This document shows positions 1-9,478 of a stretch of DNA of 32,035 bases, piece after piece; positions within the stretch are counted from its first letter, which is position 1; the number at the start of each line of letters is the position of its first letter. Made by a program: the position numbers and the translations under genes. This DNA is from Clostridium celatum DSM 1785 (GTDB lineage Bacteria; Bacillota; Clostridia; Clostridiales; Clostridiaceae), in contig NZ_KB291623.1 in NCBI RefSeq assembly GCF_000320405.1, positions 1 through 32,035 on the forward strand. The letters run 5' to 3'. Under the pieces are notes generated by a model that was given only the letters and a program-made list of their open reading frames with translations, ran no database searches and was not told where the DNA came from.

Positions 1-47
1 GTGGAAGAACTGTAGGTTCAGGAGTTGTTACTTCAATAGTTGAATAG
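1..47 (+). CDS. tuf: elongation factor Tu, C-terminal end (partial)
   Basis: Reading from base 3, the last 14 codons give GRTVGSGVVTSIVE and then TAG at 45-47. This is the typical C-terminus of bacterial EF-Tu, the GTPase that delivers aminoacyl-tRNA to the ribosome. The rest of the gene lies upstream of the window. A tuf gene just before the S10 operon is common in clostridia. The match is short but very characteristic. Confidence 0.85.
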   Translation, partial: GRTVGSGVVTSIVE

Positions 48-129
48 TAATAACACTTTAAACTTTTTGTTTAAAATTCTTTTCAAATATAAATTTTAAA
101 ATAAGCGCTAAAATGTGATCACAAAAAAT

Positions 130-168
130 AGAGAAAGTAAGGGGACGCCTTTACTTTCTCTTTTTTTA
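130..168 (+). terminator. Rho-independent terminator after tuf
   Basis: An 11-bp stem, AGAGAAAGTAA (130-140) with TTACTTTCTCT (151-161), has a 10-nt loop and is followed by a T-run (161-167). It sits about 80 bp after the tuf stop. Confidence 0.9.
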
Positions 169-612
169 TTTTAAAAGTCATAAGAGTTAAGTTGATTTAA
201 TTATATAATGTTCAATAGATAGTATATAAAAGAAGTTTATAATAATATAATTTTATGGCTTGTTAAGATAAATTAAAATTCAATTTTAAGATGAATAAGT
301 AATTAAGATGATATTATTATAGTTACTTTCAAATATAAAGCAAAAAATAAAATATAAAATATAATTATATATAAATAGACAAGTTATATAAATAAAAGAG
401 ATAAAAAACGAAAAAATATAACAATAATTGTTTAAAAATATATTAAATGGTGAAAAATTATAAATATAAACCAATAGAAAGTAAAATTTCATTAAATATA
501 CTATTGAAAAAAAGTAAAAATCGATATAAAATTATAACAGTTGAATGACGAATTTACTTTTTTAAGCTTAATGAAAAAAACTAAAAAATGGTTTTAAAAA
601 GATGAAAAAAAG
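169..612. other. gene-free AT-rich stretch
   Basis: I see no credible gene here. The longest open frame (minus strand, 286-492) would encode a Phe/Ile/Tyr-rich low-complexity product with no recognisable domain and no good ribosome binding site, as expected by chance in DNA this AT-rich. No RNA gene or repeat array is visible. The stretch separates the tuf terminator from the rpsJ promoter. Confidence 0.6.
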
Positions 613-614
613 TC

Positions 615-643
615 TTGATAAACATATTTAAAGATAGTATAAT
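615..643 (+). promoter_or_regulatory. main promoter of the S10-spc operon
   Basis: The -35 is TTGATA (615-620) and the -10 is TATAAT (638-643), with an exact 17-bp spacer, so this is a sigma-A type promoter. A/T tracts lie upstream. The predicted transcript start is about 650, giving a 5' leader of roughly 190 nt before rpsJ. Confidence 0.85.
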
Positions 644-649
644 AAAGAA

Positions 650-843
650 GTTGTGTAGCATAACGCGATGAATCAAGAGGTTGCCGGACTTCCGGGTTAT
701 TCTTGAGGAGCAAGTCAGGATCTAGAATCCGACGGCAGGGGTAGATGTCTGTGTTCTTAGGTATGAAACACCAGGAACAGTTTACAGAACTACAACTGTT
801 GTGCGTTAGAAGTAAAGCGTACATGAAAAGGAGGGAAACCAGA
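650..843 (+). promoter_or_regulatory. structured 5' leader of rpsJ (candidate autoregulatory RNA)
   Basis: The leader is clearly richer in G+C than the DNA upstream and can fold into a closed domain. TAACGC (661-666) can pair with GCGTTA (803-808) as a long-range closing helix. Inside are TCAAGA/TCTTGA (673-678 with 701-706) enclosing CCGGA/TCCGG (684-688 with 691-695), then GGAT/ATCC (718-721 with 727-730), GTGTT/AACAC (751-755 with 767-771) and AACAGTT/AACTGTT (776-782 with 794-800). The rpsJ ribosome binding site (about 829-834) lies outside the domain. In E. coli, L4 represses the S10 operon through its leader; whether this unrelated-looking RNA binds L4 or another product of the operon is inference. 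Confidence 0.6.
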
Positions 844-1152
844 ATGTCAAAACAAAAAATAAGAATCAGATTAAAGGCTTTTGATCACACTATATTAGAT
901 CAATCTGCTGAAAAAATCGTTGAAACAGCTAAATCAACAGGAGCAAAGGTTGCAGGTCCAGTACCACTACCTACTGAAAAAGATGTTGTTACAATATTAA
1001 GAGCTGTTCACAAATACAAAGATTCAAGAGAACAATTCGAAATCAGAACACACAAGAGATTAATCGACATCGTTAATCCATCACCAAAAACTGTTGATGC
1101 ATTAATGAGATTAAACTTACCTGCTGGTGTAGATATCGAAATAAAGCTATAA
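844..1152 (+). CDS. rpsJ: 30S ribosomal protein S10
   Basis: The product is 102 aa, the standard length of S10, a small-subunit head protein that is also NusE, the partner of NusB in antitermination. The N-terminus [20 protein letters not shown] and the segment with [20 protein letters not shown] are diagnostic. An in-frame reading extends upstream to ATG 745, but the start at 844 follows AAAAGGAGGG at proper distance and matches the family N-terminus. It is the first gene of the S10 operon, with rplC following 79 bp downstream. Confidence 0.97.
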   Translation: MSKQKIRIRLKAFDHTILDQSAEKIVETAKSTGAKVAGPVPLPTEKDVVTILRAVHKYKDSREQFEIRTHKRLIDIVNPSPKTVDALMRLNLPAGVDIEIKL

Positions 1153-1231
1153 TAGCTTAACTATTAAATAAACAGTTTGAACGGTTATGATTGCTAAGCA
1201 ATCCGCTAATACGTTTAGGAGGTGTAAATAC

Positions 1232-1861
1232 ATGAAAAAAGCTATAATCGGTAAGAAAATTGGGATGACTCAAATATTCGATGAAAATGGAAAAGTTGTT
1301 CCTGTAACTGTAGTAGAAGCTGGACCATGTGTTGTTGTTCAAAAGAAGACTATCGAAAAGGATGGTTATGAAGCAATACAAGTTGGTTTCGGTGAAATAA
1401 GAGAAAAATTAGTTAACAAGCCAGTAAAAGGACACTTTGCTAAGGCTGGAGTATCTTTAAGAAGAACTTTAAAAGAGTTCAGATTAGAAGATTGCAGCGC
1501 TTATGAAGTAGGTACAGAAATAAAAGCTGATACTTTCGTTGCTGGAGATAAGGTTGACGTTTCAGGAGTTTCTAAAGGTAAGGGATTCCAAGGTGTTATT
1601 AAGAGATGGAATGCTAACAGAGGGCCAATGTCACACGGTTCTAAGTTCCACAGAGCAGTAGGTTCAATGGGAGCTTCTTCTGATCCATCAAAAACATTTA
1701 AGAACAAACAAATGCCAGGACACATGGGACACGTAAACACTACTGTATTAAACTTAGAAGTTGTTAAAGTAATAGCTGAAAAGAATTTAATACTTATCAA
1801 GGGTGGTATCCCAGGTGCTAACAAGAGCACAGTTGTAATAAGAAACGCTGTTAAAGCTTAA
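1232..1861 (+). CDS. rplC: 50S ribosomal protein L3
   Basis: The product is 209 aa. L3 is an early-assembling 23S rRNA-binding protein whose extension reaches toward the peptidyl transferase centre. [20 protein letters not shown] is the classic N-terminus. The central segment with [21 protein letters not shown] and [10 protein letters not shown] is the conserved L3 core. The open frame runs back to 1187, but ATG 1232 has AGGAGG (1217-1222) at the right spacing and gives the family N-terminus. Second gene of the operon. Confidence 0.97.
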   Translation: MKKAIIGKKIGMTQIFDENGKVVPVTVVEAGPCVVVQKKTIEKDGYEAIQVGFGEIREKLVNKPVKGHFAKAGVSLRRTLKEFRLEDCSAYEVGTEIKADTFVAGDKVDVSGVSKGKGFQGVIKRWNANRGPMSHGSKFHRAVGSMGASSDPSKTFKNKQMPGHMGHVNTTVLNLEVVKVIAEKNLILIKGGIPGANKSTVVIRNAVKA

Positions 1862-1885
1862 TTGCTTTAGAAAGGAGGAGACAGA

Positions 1886-2506
1886 ATGCCTACAGTAGGA
1901 TTATTTAACAAAGAAGGAAATAAAATTGAAGATATTCAATTAAATGATAAAGTATTCGCTGTTGAAGTGAATGCAGATGCTATGCACCAAGTAGTTGTTG
2001 CATTATTAGCTAACAAGAGACAAGGAACTCAATCAGCTAAGACTAGAGCTGAGGTTAGAGGAGGCGGAATCAAGCCTTGGAGACAAAAGGGAACTGGTAG
2101 AGCTAGACAAGGTTCTATAAGAGCACCTCAATGGATCAAAGGTGGAGTTGTATTCGCACCAAAGCCAAGAGATTACAGAATGTCTATACCAAAGTCAATG
2201 AGAAGAGTTGCTATGTTATCAGCATTAACTAGCAAAGTTCAAAATGATGAAATGATAGTATTAGATAGCTTAACATTAGAAGCTCCAAAGACTAAGGAAG
2301 TTGTTAAAATGTTAAATGCTTTCAATGCTAAGAAGACATTAATTGTTACTGCTGAATCAAACGAAGTAGTTTACAAATCAGCTAGAAACATAGAAGGAGT
2401 AGAAGTACTTCCAGTAAACAACATCAATGTTTATGATTTATTAAAATATCCAAAAGTAATCATGACTAAGGATGCTGTATCAAAGATTGAGGAGGTGTAC
2501 GCATAA
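1886..2506 (+). CDS. rplD: 50S ribosomal protein L4
   Basis: The product is 206 aa. L4 binds 23S rRNA domain I and lines the exit tunnel with its extended loop. The loop is visible as the basic Gly/Arg segment [27 protein letters not shown] precedes the ATG. In E. coli L4 also represses its own operon through the rpsJ leader, so it is the natural candidate ligand for the leader at 650-843, but this is not shown here. The stop codon overlaps the rplW start by one base, implying translational coupling. Confidence 0.97.
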   Translation: MPTVGLFNKEGNKIEDIQLNDKVFAVEVNADAMHQVVVALLANKRQGTQSAKTRAEVRGGGIKPWRQKGTGRARQGSIRAPQWIKGGVVFAPKPRDYRMSIPKSMRRVAMLSALTSKVQNDEMIVLDSLTLEAPKTKEVVKMLNAFNAKKTLIVTAESNEVVYKSARNIEGVEVLPVNNINVYDLLKYPKVIMTKDAVSKIEEVYA

Positions 2507-2802
2507 TGAAGTTAACTAGCCACGATATAATCAGAAAGCCAGTTATAACTGAAAAGTCAATGGCTGCTATGGCAGACAAAAAGTACACTTTCATAGTTCA
2601 TATGAGCGCTAACAAGGTTCAAATCAAGAAAGCGGTTGAAGAAGTTTTCGGCGTTAAAGTTGAAAAAGTTCAAACAATAAGAACTATGGGAAAAACTAAG
2701 AGAATGGGCGTACATGTTGGTAAGAGAGCTGACCAAAAGAAAGCTATAATCACATTAGCTCAAGATAGCAAAGGTATTGAATTCTTCGAAGGAATGCAAT
2801 AA
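2506..2802 (+). CDS. rplW: 50S ribosomal protein L23
   Basis: The product is 98 aa. L23 sits at the tunnel exit and is the docking site for trigger factor and SRP. Typical features are [14 protein letters not shown] at the N-terminus and the basic [15 protein letters not shown] segment. The ATG overlaps the rplD stop (TAATG) and the GAGGTG of its ribosome binding site lies inside rplD. Confidence 0.96.
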   Translation: MKLTSHDIIRKPVITEKSMAAMADKKYTFIVHMSANKVQIKKAVEEVFGVKVEKVQTIRTMGKTKRMGVHVGKRADQKKAIITLAQDSKGIEFFEGMQ

Positions 2803-2860
2803 TATAAAAGCGTAGTATTGGTAAAAATACCAGATAAGCTTAAAGAAGGAGGGAATTAGC

Positions 2861-3694
2861 ATGGCAGTTAAAAAGTTTAGACCTACTACACCATCAAGAA
2901 GACAAATGACAATGGCAAGTTTTGAAGAAATAACTACAAACAGCCCAGAGAAGTCACTTCTTGTTTCTTTAAAGAAAACTGGTGGTAGAAATGCTCAAGG
3001 TAAAATAACTGTTAGACACCACGGTGGTGGAGCTAAGAGAAAATATAGAATAATAGATTTCAAGAGAAATAAGGATGGTATTCCAGCAACAGTTGCTACT
3101 ATAGAATACGATCCAAACAGAACAGCATACATTGCTTTAGTAGTATATGCTGATGGTGAAAAGAGATACATTCTTGCACCAGTAGGATTAAAGGTTGGAG
3201 ATACAATCGTATCTGGACCAGAAGCTGATATCAAAGTTGGTAATGCTAAAGCATTAAAAGATATGCCAGTTGGTACAGTTGTTCACAACATTGAATTACA
3301 AGCTGGTAAAGGTGGCCAAATGGTTAGATCAGCAGGTACTTCAGCTCAATTAATGGCTAAAGAAGGAAATTATGCAACATTAAGATTACCTTCAGGCGAA
3401 ATGAGATATGTAAGAATCGAATGTAGAGCTACAATCGGTACAGTTTCTAACACTACTAACGATATCATCAACATTGGTAAAGCTGGTAGAAAGAGACACA
3501 TGGGATGGAGACCTACAGTTAGAGGTTCTGTAATGAACCCTTGCGATCACCCTCACGGTGGTGGTGAAGGTAGATCACCAATCGGTAGACCAAGTCCAGT
3601 TACTCCATGGGGTAAACCAGCACTTGGATACAAGACTAGAAAGAATAAGAAGTATTCTGATAGATTCATAATAAAGAGAAGAAATAGTAAGTAA
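2861..3694 (+). CDS. rplB: 50S ribosomal protein L2
   Basis: The product is 277 aa, full length. L2 is a primary 23S rRNA binder near the peptidyl transferase centre and is needed for subunit association. [30 protein letters not shown] and the near-invariant [15 protein letters not shown] are all present. The ribosome binding site GAAGGAGGG lies 7 bp before the ATG. A short hairpin, TGGTA/TACCA, lies between rplW and this gene at 2819-2832. Confidence 0.98.
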   Translation: MAVKKFRPTTPSRRQMTMASFEEITTNSPEKSLLVSLKKTGGRNAQGKITVRHHGGGAKRKYRIIDFKRNKDGIPATVATIEYDPNRTAYIALVVYADGEKRYILAPVGLKVGDTIVSGPEADIKVGNAKALKDMPVGTVVHNIELQAGKGGQMVRSAGTSAQLMAKEGNYATLRLPSGEMRYVRIECRATIGTVSNTTNDIINIGKAGRKRHMGWRPTVRGSVMNPCDHPHGGGEGRSPIGRPSPVTPWGKPALGYKTRKNKKYSDRFIIKRRNSK

Positions 3695-3695
3695 T

Positions 3696-3732
3696 TGAAG
3701 AGAAGTTAATTCTCTTCAGGCTTACTGGGCCT
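3696..3732 (+). other. intergenic hairpins between rplB and rpsS
   Basis: TGAAGAGAA (3696-3704) pairs perfectly with TTCTCTTCA (3710-3718) around a 5-nt loop. A second small stem, AGGC/GCCT (3718-3721 with 3729-3732), follows directly. No T-run follows, so this is not a standard terminator. It may be an RNA processing, pausing or stability element inside the operon. Confidence 0.6.
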
Positions 3733-3759
3733 AGAGATTATGAAGGGAGGCAAATTATA

Positions 3760-4044
3760 GTGAGTAGATCAATAAAAAAGGGACCTTTCGTACACGAAGG
3801 ACTTTTAAAGAAGATAGAAGAAATGAATGCTAATGGTGAAAATAAGGTTGTTAAGACTTGGTCAAGATCATCAACTATTTTCCCACAAATGATTGGTCAC
3901 ACAATCGCTGTTCATGATGGTAGAAAACACGTTCCAGTATATGTGAGCGAAGATATGGTAGGACACAAATTAGGTGAATTTGCGCTTACTAGAACATACA
4001 GAGGACACGATTACGACGAAAAAGCATCAAGAAAAAGAAAGTAA
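3760..4044 (+). CDS. rpsS: 30S ribosomal protein S19
   Basis: The product is 94 aa. S19 is in the head of the small subunit near the A-site tRNA and bridges to S13. [43 protein letters not shown] (split here only by reading) and [12 protein letters not shown] are conserved. The start is GTG at 3760, supported by AAGGGAGG about 9 bp upstream; no in-frame ATG gives the family N-terminus. Confidence 0.96.
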   Translation: MSRSIKKGPFVHEGLLKKIEEMNANGENKVVKTWSRSSTIFPQMIGHTIAVHDGRKHVPVYVSEDMVGHKLGEFALTRTYRGHDYDEKASRKRK

Positions 4045-4065
4045 TCTGGGAAAGGAGGAACATCA

Positions 4066-4401
4066 ATGGAAGCTAGAGCTATAGCTAAATATGTGAGAAT
4101 GTCTCCAATGAAAGTAGGAGTTGTTCTTGATTTAATAAGAGGAAAAAACGTTAACGAGGCTTTCGCTATATTACAATACACTCCAAAAGATGCTGCAGTT
4201 GTTATAAACAAAGTTTTAAAATCAGCTGTTGCAAATGCAGAGAACAATCATGACTTAAATGTTGAAAACTTATATGTTGCTGAAACATTCGTAGGTGCTG
4301 GTCCGACTTTAAAGAGATTCAGACCAATGGACCACGGTAAAGCGTTCAGAATCAATAAGAGAACAAGTCATATAACAGTAGTAGTTAAAGAAAGAGCTTA
4401 G
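4066..4401 (+). CDS. rplV: 50S ribosomal protein L22
   Basis: The product is 111 aa. L22 binds 23S rRNA and its beta-hairpin lines the exit tunnel. The N-terminal [20 protein letters not shown] and the C-terminal segment with [20 protein letters not shown] (tunnel hairpin) are typical. AAAGGAGG precedes the ATG. It sits 21 bp after rpsS and 20 bp before rpsC. Confidence 0.97.
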   Translation: MEARAIAKYVRMSPMKVGVVLDLIRGKNVNEAFAILQYTPKDAAVVINKVLKSAVANAENNHDLNVENLYVAETFVGAGPTLKRFRPMDHGKAFRINKRTSHITVVVKERA

Positions 4402-4421
4402 TAAGAAGGAGGGAAAAACAA

Positions 4422-5090
4422 GTGGGTCAAAAAGTACATCCTCACGGACTTAGAGTTGGAGTTATCAAAGGTTGGGATGCAAAATGGTACGCTGATAAGA
4501 GAACATTTGCAGACAACTTAATCGAAGATAACAAAATTAGAGAATTCGTAAAGAAGGAACTTTTCTCAGCTGGTATCGCTAAGATCGAAATCGAAAGATC
4601 AGCTAAAAGAGTTAAGTTAAATATACACACTGCTAAACCAGGTGTTGTTATTGGTAAAGGTGGTGCAGGAATCGAAGCTTTAAAAGCTAAGGTTGCTAAA
4701 TTAGTAAACGGAAAGAACATCTTAATAAACATAGTTGAAGTTAAGAATGCTGAAGCAAATGCTCAATTAGTTGCTGAAAACATTGCTGCTCAATTAGAAA
4801 AGAGAGTTTCTTTCAGAAGAGCTATGAAACAAAGCATCCAAAGAGCTATGAAATTAGGAGCTAAGGGTGTTAAAACAGCTTGTTCAGGAAGATTAGGCGG
4901 AGCTGAAATTGCTAGAACAGAACAATATCATGAAGGAACAATTCCACTACAAACATTAAGAGCTGATATCGATTATGGATTTGCTGAAGCAGATACAACA
5001 TACGGTAAAATCGGAGTTAAAGTTTGGGTTTATAATGGAGAAGTTCTTCCAACTAAAAAAGTTGAAAAGAAGGAAGAAGTTAACGCGTAA
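4422..5090 (+). CDS. rpsC: 30S ribosomal protein S3
   Basis: The product is 222 aa. S3 forms part of the mRNA entry site with helicase-like function. The start [19 protein letters not shown], the KH domain with [15 protein letters not shown] (about residues 74-88), and the C-terminal [12 protein letters not shown] are hallmarks. The start codon is GTG (4422) with AAGGAGGG 8 bp upstream. The C-terminal tail is short and acidic/lysine rich. Confidence 0.97.
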   Translation: MGQKVHPHGLRVGVIKGWDAKWYADKRTFADNLIEDNKIREFVKKELFSAGIAKIEIERSAKRVKLNIHTAKPGVVIGKGGAGIEALKAKVAKLVNGKNILINIVEVKNAEANAQLVAENIAAQLEKRVSFRRAMKQSIQRAMKLGAKGVKTACSGRLGGAEIARTEQYHEGTIPLQTLRADIDYGFAEADTTYGKIGVKVWVYNGEVLPTKKVEKKEEVNA

Positions 5091-5107
5091 GAAAGGAGGA
5101 ATAAGTC

Positions 5108-5542
5108 ATGTTAATGCCTAAAAGAGTTAAGCATCGTAAGGTACAACGTGGTAGAATGAAAGGAAAAGCTACTAGAGGTAATTTCCTTGCATACGGAGAT
5201 TTCGGTATCCAAGCACAAACTTGTGGATGGATAACAAGCAACCAAATTGAATCTGCCAGAATTGCTATAAACAGATACATTAGAAGAGGAGGAAAACTTT
5301 GGATAAAAGTATTCCCAGATAAGCCAGTTACTGAGAAACCAGCTGAAACAAGAATGGGTTCTGGTAAAGGTTCACCAGAATACTGGGTAGCTGTAGTTAA
5401 ACCTGGTAGAGTGTTATTTGAATTATCAGGAGTTAACGAAGAAGTTGCAAGAGAAGCAATGAGACTTGCATCACACAAACTTCCTGTAAAGTGTAAGTTC
5501 GTTACAAGAAGAGATTTTGAGGAAATGGGTGGTGAAGAATAA
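5108..5542 (+). CDS. rplP: 50S ribosomal protein L16
   Basis: The product is 144 aa. L16 organises the A-site region of the large subunit. [39 protein letters not shown] and [20 protein letters not shown] are diagnostic. ATG 5108 has AGGAGGA 7 bp upstream, favouring it over the internal ATG at 5114. The last base overlaps the rpmC ATG (TAATG), implying translational coupling. Confidence 0.97.
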   Translation: MLMPKRVKHRKVQRGRMKGKATRGNFLAYGDFGIQAQTCGWITSNQIESARIAINRYIRRGGKLWIKVFPDKPVTEKPAETRMGSGKGSPEYWVAVVKPGRVLFELSGVNEEVAREAMRLASHKLPVKCKFVTRRDFEEMGGEE

Positions 5543-5754
5543 TGAAGGCTAGAGAATTAAAAGATTTAAGAGCAAATAATCCTCAAGATTTAGTTGCTAA
5601 ATTAGGAGAATTAAAAGCTGAATTATTCAACTTAAGATTCCAATTAGCTACAGGACAATTAGAAAATCCTATGAGAATAAGAGAAGTAAAGAAATCTATA
5701 GCCCAAATCAAAACCATCATTAGAGAAGAAGAGATCAGGGCATTTGAACAGTAA
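5542..5754 (+). CDS. rpmC: 50S ribosomal protein L29
   Basis: The product is 70 aa, the usual size of this two-helix protein near the exit tunnel. [20 protein letters not shown] and [20 protein letters not shown] are typical. The start overlaps the rplP stop by one base. The preceding GGGTGGTGA inside rplP is only a weak ribosome binding site, so coupling probably drives initiation. Confidence 0.96.
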   Translation: MKARELKDLRANNPQDLVAKLGELKAELFNLRFQLATGQLENPMRIREVKKSIAQIKTIIREEEIRAFEQ

Positions 5755-5776
5755 ATCTGGAAGGAGGTAGCCCCTA

Positions 5777-6031
5777 ATGGAAAGAGGATTAAGAAAGAAG
5801 AAAATCGGTAGAGTTGTTTCTGATAAAATGGATAAGACTATCGTAGTTGCTGTTGAAACTAAGGTAAGACATCCACTATACGGAAAAACTATGAATAGAA
5901 CTACTAAATTCAAAGCTCATGATGAAAATAATGAAGCTAACATGAATGATAGAGTATTAATAATGGAAACTAGACCATTATCTAAAGATAAGAGATGGAG
6001 ACTTGTTGAAATAGTTGAAAGAGCTAAATAA
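5777..6031 (+). CDS. rpsQ: 30S ribosomal protein S17
   Basis: The product is 84 aa. S17 is an OB-fold primary binder of 16S r[43 protein letters not shown] and [17 protein letters not shown] are conserved. AAGGAGG lies at proper spacing before the ATG, 22 bp after rpmC. Confidence 0.96.
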   Translation: MERGLRKKKIGRVVSDKMDKTIVVAVETKVRHPLYGKTMNRTTKFKAHDENNEANMNDRVLIMETRPLSKDKRWRLVEIVERAK

Positions 6032-6063
6032 GCTTTTTAAGACTGAAAGGAGGGTAAATTTCA

Positions 6064-6432
6064 ATGATACAACAACAAACCTTATTAAAGGTAGCAGATA
6101 ACTCAGGTGCTAAAGAAATAATGTGTATCAGAGTTTTAGGCGGATCAAAGAGAAAGTTCGGTAACATTGGAGATATAATAGTAGCTAGCGTTAAAAGTGC
6201 AACACCAGGCGGAGTTGTTAAAAAAGGTGACGTTGTAAAAGCTGTTATTGTTAGATCAGTAAGAGGATTAAGAAGAGCTGACGGTTCATACATCAAATTT
6301 GATGAGAACGCTGCTGTTATAATAAAAGAAGATAAGCAACCAAGAGGAACTCGTATCTTCGGACCAGTTGCTAGGGAGCTAAGAGATAAAGAATTTAACA
6401 AAATATTATCATTAGCACCAGAAGTTCTATAA
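6064..6432 (+). CDS. rplN: 50S ribosomal protein L14
   Basis: The product is 122 aa, the invariant length of L14, which forms intersubunit bridges with 16S r[23 protein letters not shown] and [20 protein letters not shown] are diagnostic, as is [18 protein letters not shown] near the end. The ribosome binding site AAAGGAGGG is strong. Confidence 0.98.
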   Translation: MIQQQTLLKVADNSGAKEIMCIRVLGGSKRKFGNIGDIIVASVKSATPGGVVKKGDVVKAVIVRSVRGLRRADGSYIKFDENAAVIIKEDKQPRGTRIFGPVARELRDKEFNKILSLAPEVL

Positions 6433-6449
6433 TAGAGGAGGTGGCTAAT

Positions 6450-6764
6450 TTGAAGTTACACGTTAAAAAGAACGACACAGTAGTAGTTATTTCTGGTAAA
6501 GATGCTGGGAAAACTGGTGAAGTTTTAAAGGTATATCCAAAGACAGGTAAAGTTCTTGTTCAAGGAGTTAATATAGTAAAGAAACATCAAAAGCCAACTA
6601 GAGCAAACGCTCAAGGTGGAATAATAGAAAAAGAAGGAGCTATATTCGGCTCAAAAGTTATGTTATACTGCACAAAATGCAAAAATGCTACAAGAATTAG
6701 CAGCAAGATCTTAGAAGATGGTACTAAGGTTAGAGTTTGTAAGAAGTGTGGAGAAACATTATAG
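6450..6764 (+). CDS. rplX: 50S ribosomal protein L24
   Basis: The product is 104 aa from a TTG start at 6450. GTG 6441 is also in frame, but it overlaps the AGGAGGT motif (6436-6442). The TTG sits 7 bp after that motif and gives [20 protein letters not shown], the normal L24 N-terminus with its KOW motif. L24 initiates large-subunit assembly by binding the 5' region of 23S rRNA. The C-terminal part has two CxxC pairs (CTKC and CKKC), a zinc-ribbon-like feature seen in some clostridial L24 proteins. Confidence 0.94.
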   Translation: MKLHVKKNDTVVVISGKDAGKTGEVLKVYPKTGKVLVQGVNIVKKHQKPTRANAQGGIIEKEGAIFGSKVMLYCTKCKNATRISSKILEDGTKVRVCKKCGETL

Positions 6765-6786
6765 AATCTGAAAGGAGGTACTAATT

Positions 6787-7329
6787 ATGACACCAAGACT
6801 TCAAGAGAAGTATACAAACGAAGTAATTCAAGCAATGACTGAAAAGTTCGGATACAAAAATATCATGGAAGTTCCAAAGCTTGAAAAAATAGTTATAAAT
6901 ATGGGAGTTGGAGAAGCTAAAGAAAACCAAAAGGTTTTAGAATCTGCGGTTGCTGACTTACAACTTATTTCAGGACAAAAGCCAATCTTAACAAGAGCAA
7001 AGAAATCAGTTGCAAACTTTAAGATCAGAGAGAACATGGCATTAGGATGTAAAGTTACATTAAGAGGAGCAAAGATGTTTGAATTTGCTGATAAGCTAAT
7101 GTCAATCGCTCTTCCAAGAGTTAGAGATTTCAGAGGAGTTTCTGATAAGGCATTTGATGGAAGAGGAAATTATTCTTTAGGTATTAAAGAACAATTAATA
7201 TTCCCAGAAATAGAATACGATAAGATCGATAAGGTTAGAGGAATGGATATAATCTTCGTTACAACTGCAAAGACTGACGAAGAAGCAAGAGAATTATTAA
7301 GATTCCTTGGAATGCCATTCGCTCAATAA
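6787..7329 (+). CDS. rplE: 50S ribosomal protein L5
   Basis: The product is 180 aa. L5 binds 5S rRNA and contacts P-site tRNA and S13. [40 protein letters not shown] and the segment with [19 protein letters not shown] are diagnostic. AAAGGAGG precedes the ATG. Confidence 0.97.
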   Translation: MTPRLQEKYTNEVIQAMTEKFGYKNIMEVPKLEKIVINMGVGEAKENQKVLESAVADLQLISGQKPILTRAKKSVANFKIRENMALGCKVTLRGAKMFEFADKLMSIALPRVRDFRGVSDKAFDGRGNYSLGIKEQLIFPEIEYDKIDKVRGMDIIFVTTAKTDEEARELLRFLGMPFAQ

Positions 7330-7344
7330 TAAGGAGGGAAAACT

Positions 7345-7530
7345 GTGGCACGTAAAGCTATTATTGAAAAGTGGAGCAAAGCTCCTAAATATAAAACAAG
7401 AGCTTATACAAGATGCAGAATATGTGGAAGACCACATGCAGTATTAAGAAAGTTTGGTATTTGCCGTATATGCTTTAGAGAACTTGCTTACAAGGGTGAA
7501 ATTCCTGGTTGTAAGAAGGCAAGCTGGTAA
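7345..7530 (+). CDS. rpsZ: 30S ribosomal protein S14, zinc-binding type
   Basis: The product is 61 aa, the short form of S14. Cysteines at about residues 24, 27, 40 and 43 (CxxC-x12-CxxC) form the zinc knuckle, so this is the C+ form (rpsN1/rpsZ) rather than the long zinc-free paralogue induced under zinc starvation in some Firmicutes. GTG is the start, with AAGGAGGG upstream. It is placed between rplE and rpsH as usual. Confidence 0.96.
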   Translation: MARKAIIEKWSKAPKYKTRAYTRCRICGRPHAVLRKFGICRICFRELAYKGEIPGCKKASW

Positions 7531-7558
7531 ACCTAACGACTGAAAGGAGGCAAATTAA

Positions 7559-7957
7559 ATGGTTATGACAGATCCTATCGCAGATTTACTAACTCGTATT
7601 AGAAATGCGAATGCTGTAAGACACGAAGTAGTAGAAGTTCCTTCTTCAAACGTAAAGAAGGCTGTTGCAAATATATTATTACAAGAGGGATACATCAAAA
7701 ATATTGAAGAATATAATGACGGTGTTGTTCCAATGATGAGATTATCTCTTAAATACGGTTCTAACAAAGAAAGAGTTATAACTGGAATCAAGAGAATATC
7801 AAAGCCAGGTTTAAGAGTATACTGTAAGAAAGATGAAGTTCCAAGAGTTCTTAATGGATTAGGAATCGCTGTAATTTCAACTTCAAAAGGTATAGTTGTA
7901 GATAGAGAAGCTAGAAAATTAGGCTTAGGCGGAGAAGTTGTTTGCTACGTTTGGTAG
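7559..7957 (+). CDS. rpsH: 30S ribosomal protein S8
   Basis: The product is 132 aa. S8 binds helix 21 of 16S rRNA; in E. coli it represses the spc operon. [16 protein letters not shown] at the N-terminus and GEVVCYVW at the end are characteristic. ATG 7559 is 8 bp after AAAGGAGG, which is better than ATG 7565. A 7-bp AT hairpin lies just after the gene (7961-7977). Confidence 0.96.
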   Translation: MVMTDPIADLLTRIRNANAVRHEVVEVPSSNVKKAVANILLQEGYIKNIEEYNDGVVPMMRLSLKYGSNKERVITGIKRISKPGLRVYCKKDEVPRVLNGLGIAVISTSKGIVVDREARKLGLGGEVVCYVW

Positions 7958-8022
7958 TAATTAATTTTGAAAATTAACTAGATTAACATATAGATCTAAC
8001 AAGTAAAACAGGAGGTGCGGTT

Positions 8023-8565
8023 ATGTCAAGAGTAGGTAGATTACCAATAGCTATCCCTGCTGGTGTTACAGTAACAGTTTCAGAAGATAACGTAGTTACT
8101 GTTAAAGGACCAAAAGGGCAATTAGTTAAAGCTATGGATAAAGACATGAATATAGCAGTTGAAGACAACCAAGTTGTTGTAACTAGACCTAGTGACGTTA
8201 AAGAGCACAGAGCTCTTCACGGTTTAACTAGAGCATTAATCAACAACATGATCATAGGAGTTGAAAAGGGATACCAAAAGACTCTAGAATTAATCGGTGT
8301 TGGTTATAGAGCTCAATTACAAGGAAAGAAACTTGTAATGAACTTAGGATTTTCACACCCAGTTGAAATAGAACCAGCTGAAGGAATTACTTTCGAAACT
8401 CCAGCAGCTACAAAAGTAGTTGTATCAGGAATCGATAAGCAATTAGTTGGTGCTGCTGCTGCTGATATCAGAAAGTGGAGAAAACCTGAGCCATATAAGG
8501 GTAAAGGAATTAAGTTCGAAGGCGAAGTTATCAGACGTAAAGAAGGTAAAACTGGTAAGAAATAA
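8023..8565 (+). CDS. rplF: 50S ribosomal protein L6
   Basis: The product is 180 aa. L6 has two alike domains and lies near the factor-binding site. [19 protein letters not shown], the central [20 protein letters not shown] and the C-terminal [16 protein letters not shown] are diagnostic. ACAGGAGGTG precedes the ATG. Confidence 0.97.
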   Translation: MSRVGRLPIAIPAGVTVTVSEDNVVTVKGPKGQLVKAMDKDMNIAVEDNQVVVTRPSDVKEHRALHGLTRALINNMIIGVEKGYQKTLELIGVGYRAQLQGKKLVMNLGFSHPVEIEPAEGITFETPAATKVVVSGIDKQLVGAAAADIRKWRKPEPYKGKGIKFEGEVIRRKEGKTGKK

Positions 8566-8584
8566 TTAGGAAGGAGTGAACCTT

Positions 8585-8947
8585 ATGTTCAAGAAGGCAG
8601 ACAAAAAAGCAAGTAGAGCAAAACGTCACCTTAGAGTACGTAAGAAAGTTTCTGGTACTCCTGAAAGACCAAGACTTTCAGTATATAGAAGTGAAAAGAA
8701 TATATATGCTCAAATCATAGATGATATAAATGCTGTTACTTTAGTATCTGCTTCAACACTAGATAAAGATGTTGATGTTAAAGTAGGCGGAAATAAAGAA
8801 GCTGCTAAGTTAGTTGGTGAACTAGTTGCTAAGAGAGCTTTAGATAAAGGTATTACTGAAGTTGTATTCGATAGAGGTGGATACGTATATCACGGAAGAG
8901 TTCAAACTTTAGCAGAAAGCGCTAGAGAAGCAGGTTTAAAATTCTAA
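8585..8947 (+). CDS. rplR: 50S ribosomal protein L18
   Basis: The product is 120 aa. L18 delivers 5S rRNA together with L5. The basic N-terminus ([20 protein letters not shown]) and [20 protein letters not shown] are typical, as is the [12 protein letters not shown] segment. The frame is open back to GTG 8576, but that codon is part of the AAGGAGTG ribosome binding site; ATG 8585 is correctly spaced. Confidence 0.96.
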   Translation: MFKKADKKASRAKRHLRVRKKVSGTPERPRLSVYRSEKNIYAQIIDDINAVTLVSASTLDKDVDVKVGGNKEAAKLVGELVAKRALDKGITEVVFDRGGYVYHGRVQTLAESAREAGLKF

Positions 8948-8967
8948 TAAAACAAGGAGGGAAATCA

Positions 8968-9465
8968 ATGAGAATCGATCCTAGCACACTAGACCTTAAG
9001 GAAAAGGTTGTTTTTATAAACAGAGTTACTAAGGTTGTTAAGGGTGGTAGAAACTTCAGATTCAGCGCGTTAGTAGTTGTTGGTGATGAGAACGGACACG
9101 TAGGCGTAGGAATGGGTAAGTCAATCGAAATCCCAGAAGCAATTAAAAAAGGTATCGAAGACGCTAAGAAACATATGGTTAGCGTTGCTATAGTTGGAAC
9201 AACAGTTCCTCATGAAATATATGGTAAGTTTGGAACTGGTAAAGTTTTAATCATGCCAGCTAAAGAAGGTACAGGAGTTATCGCTGGTGGACCAGCAAGA
9301 GCTGTATTAGAATTAGCAGGATTAAAGGACGTTAGAGCTAAGTCTTTAGGTTCAAACAATCCAAGAAACATGGTAAATGCTACAATTAATGGTTTAGCAA
9401 ACTTAAGAACAGCTGAAGATATAGCTAGATTAAGAGGCAAAACTGTTGAAGAAATTTTAGGTTAG
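8968..9465 (+). CDS. rpsE: 30S ribosomal protein S5
   Basis: The product is 165 aa. S5 forms part of the mRNA entry site and affects decoding fidelity. [40 protein letters not shown] and the segment [20 protein letters not shown] are diagnostic. AAGGAGGG precedes the ATG. The rpmD ribosome binding site overlaps its stop codon. Confidence 0.97.
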   Translation: MRIDPSTLDLKEKVVFINRVTKVVKGGRNFRFSALVVVGDENGHVGVGMGKSIEIPEAIKKGIEDAKKHMVSVAIVGTTVPHEIYGKFGTGKVLIMPAKEGTGVIAGGPARAVLELAGLKDVRAKSLGSNNPRNMVNATINGLANLRTAEDIARLRGKTVEEILG

Positions 9466-9478
9466 GAGGTATTACGCA

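Noticed and set aside
114..123. Perfect palindrome TGTGATCACA between the tuf stop and its terminator
   Set aside because: Resembles a CRP half-site pair but lies inside a transcription unit's 3' end, and clostridia lack a classical CRP-cAMP system.
286..492. Minus-strand open frame of 68 codons
   Set aside because: Low-complexity Phe/Ile/Tyr product from AT-rich DNA, no ribosome binding site and no domain.
669..707. 12-codon upstream ORF in the rpsJ leader
   Set aside because: No ribosome binding site before its ATG, and no codon pattern suggesting an attenuator peptide.
745..843. Possible N-terminal extension of S10 from ATG 745 (33 extra residues, in frame)
   Set aside because: S10 has a fixed length and the start at 844 has the strong ribosome binding site; the upstream part belongs to the leader RNA.
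7961..7977. AT hairpin between rpsH and rplF
   Set aside because: Only 7 A/T pairs with a very small loop; too weak to claim as a regulatory element.
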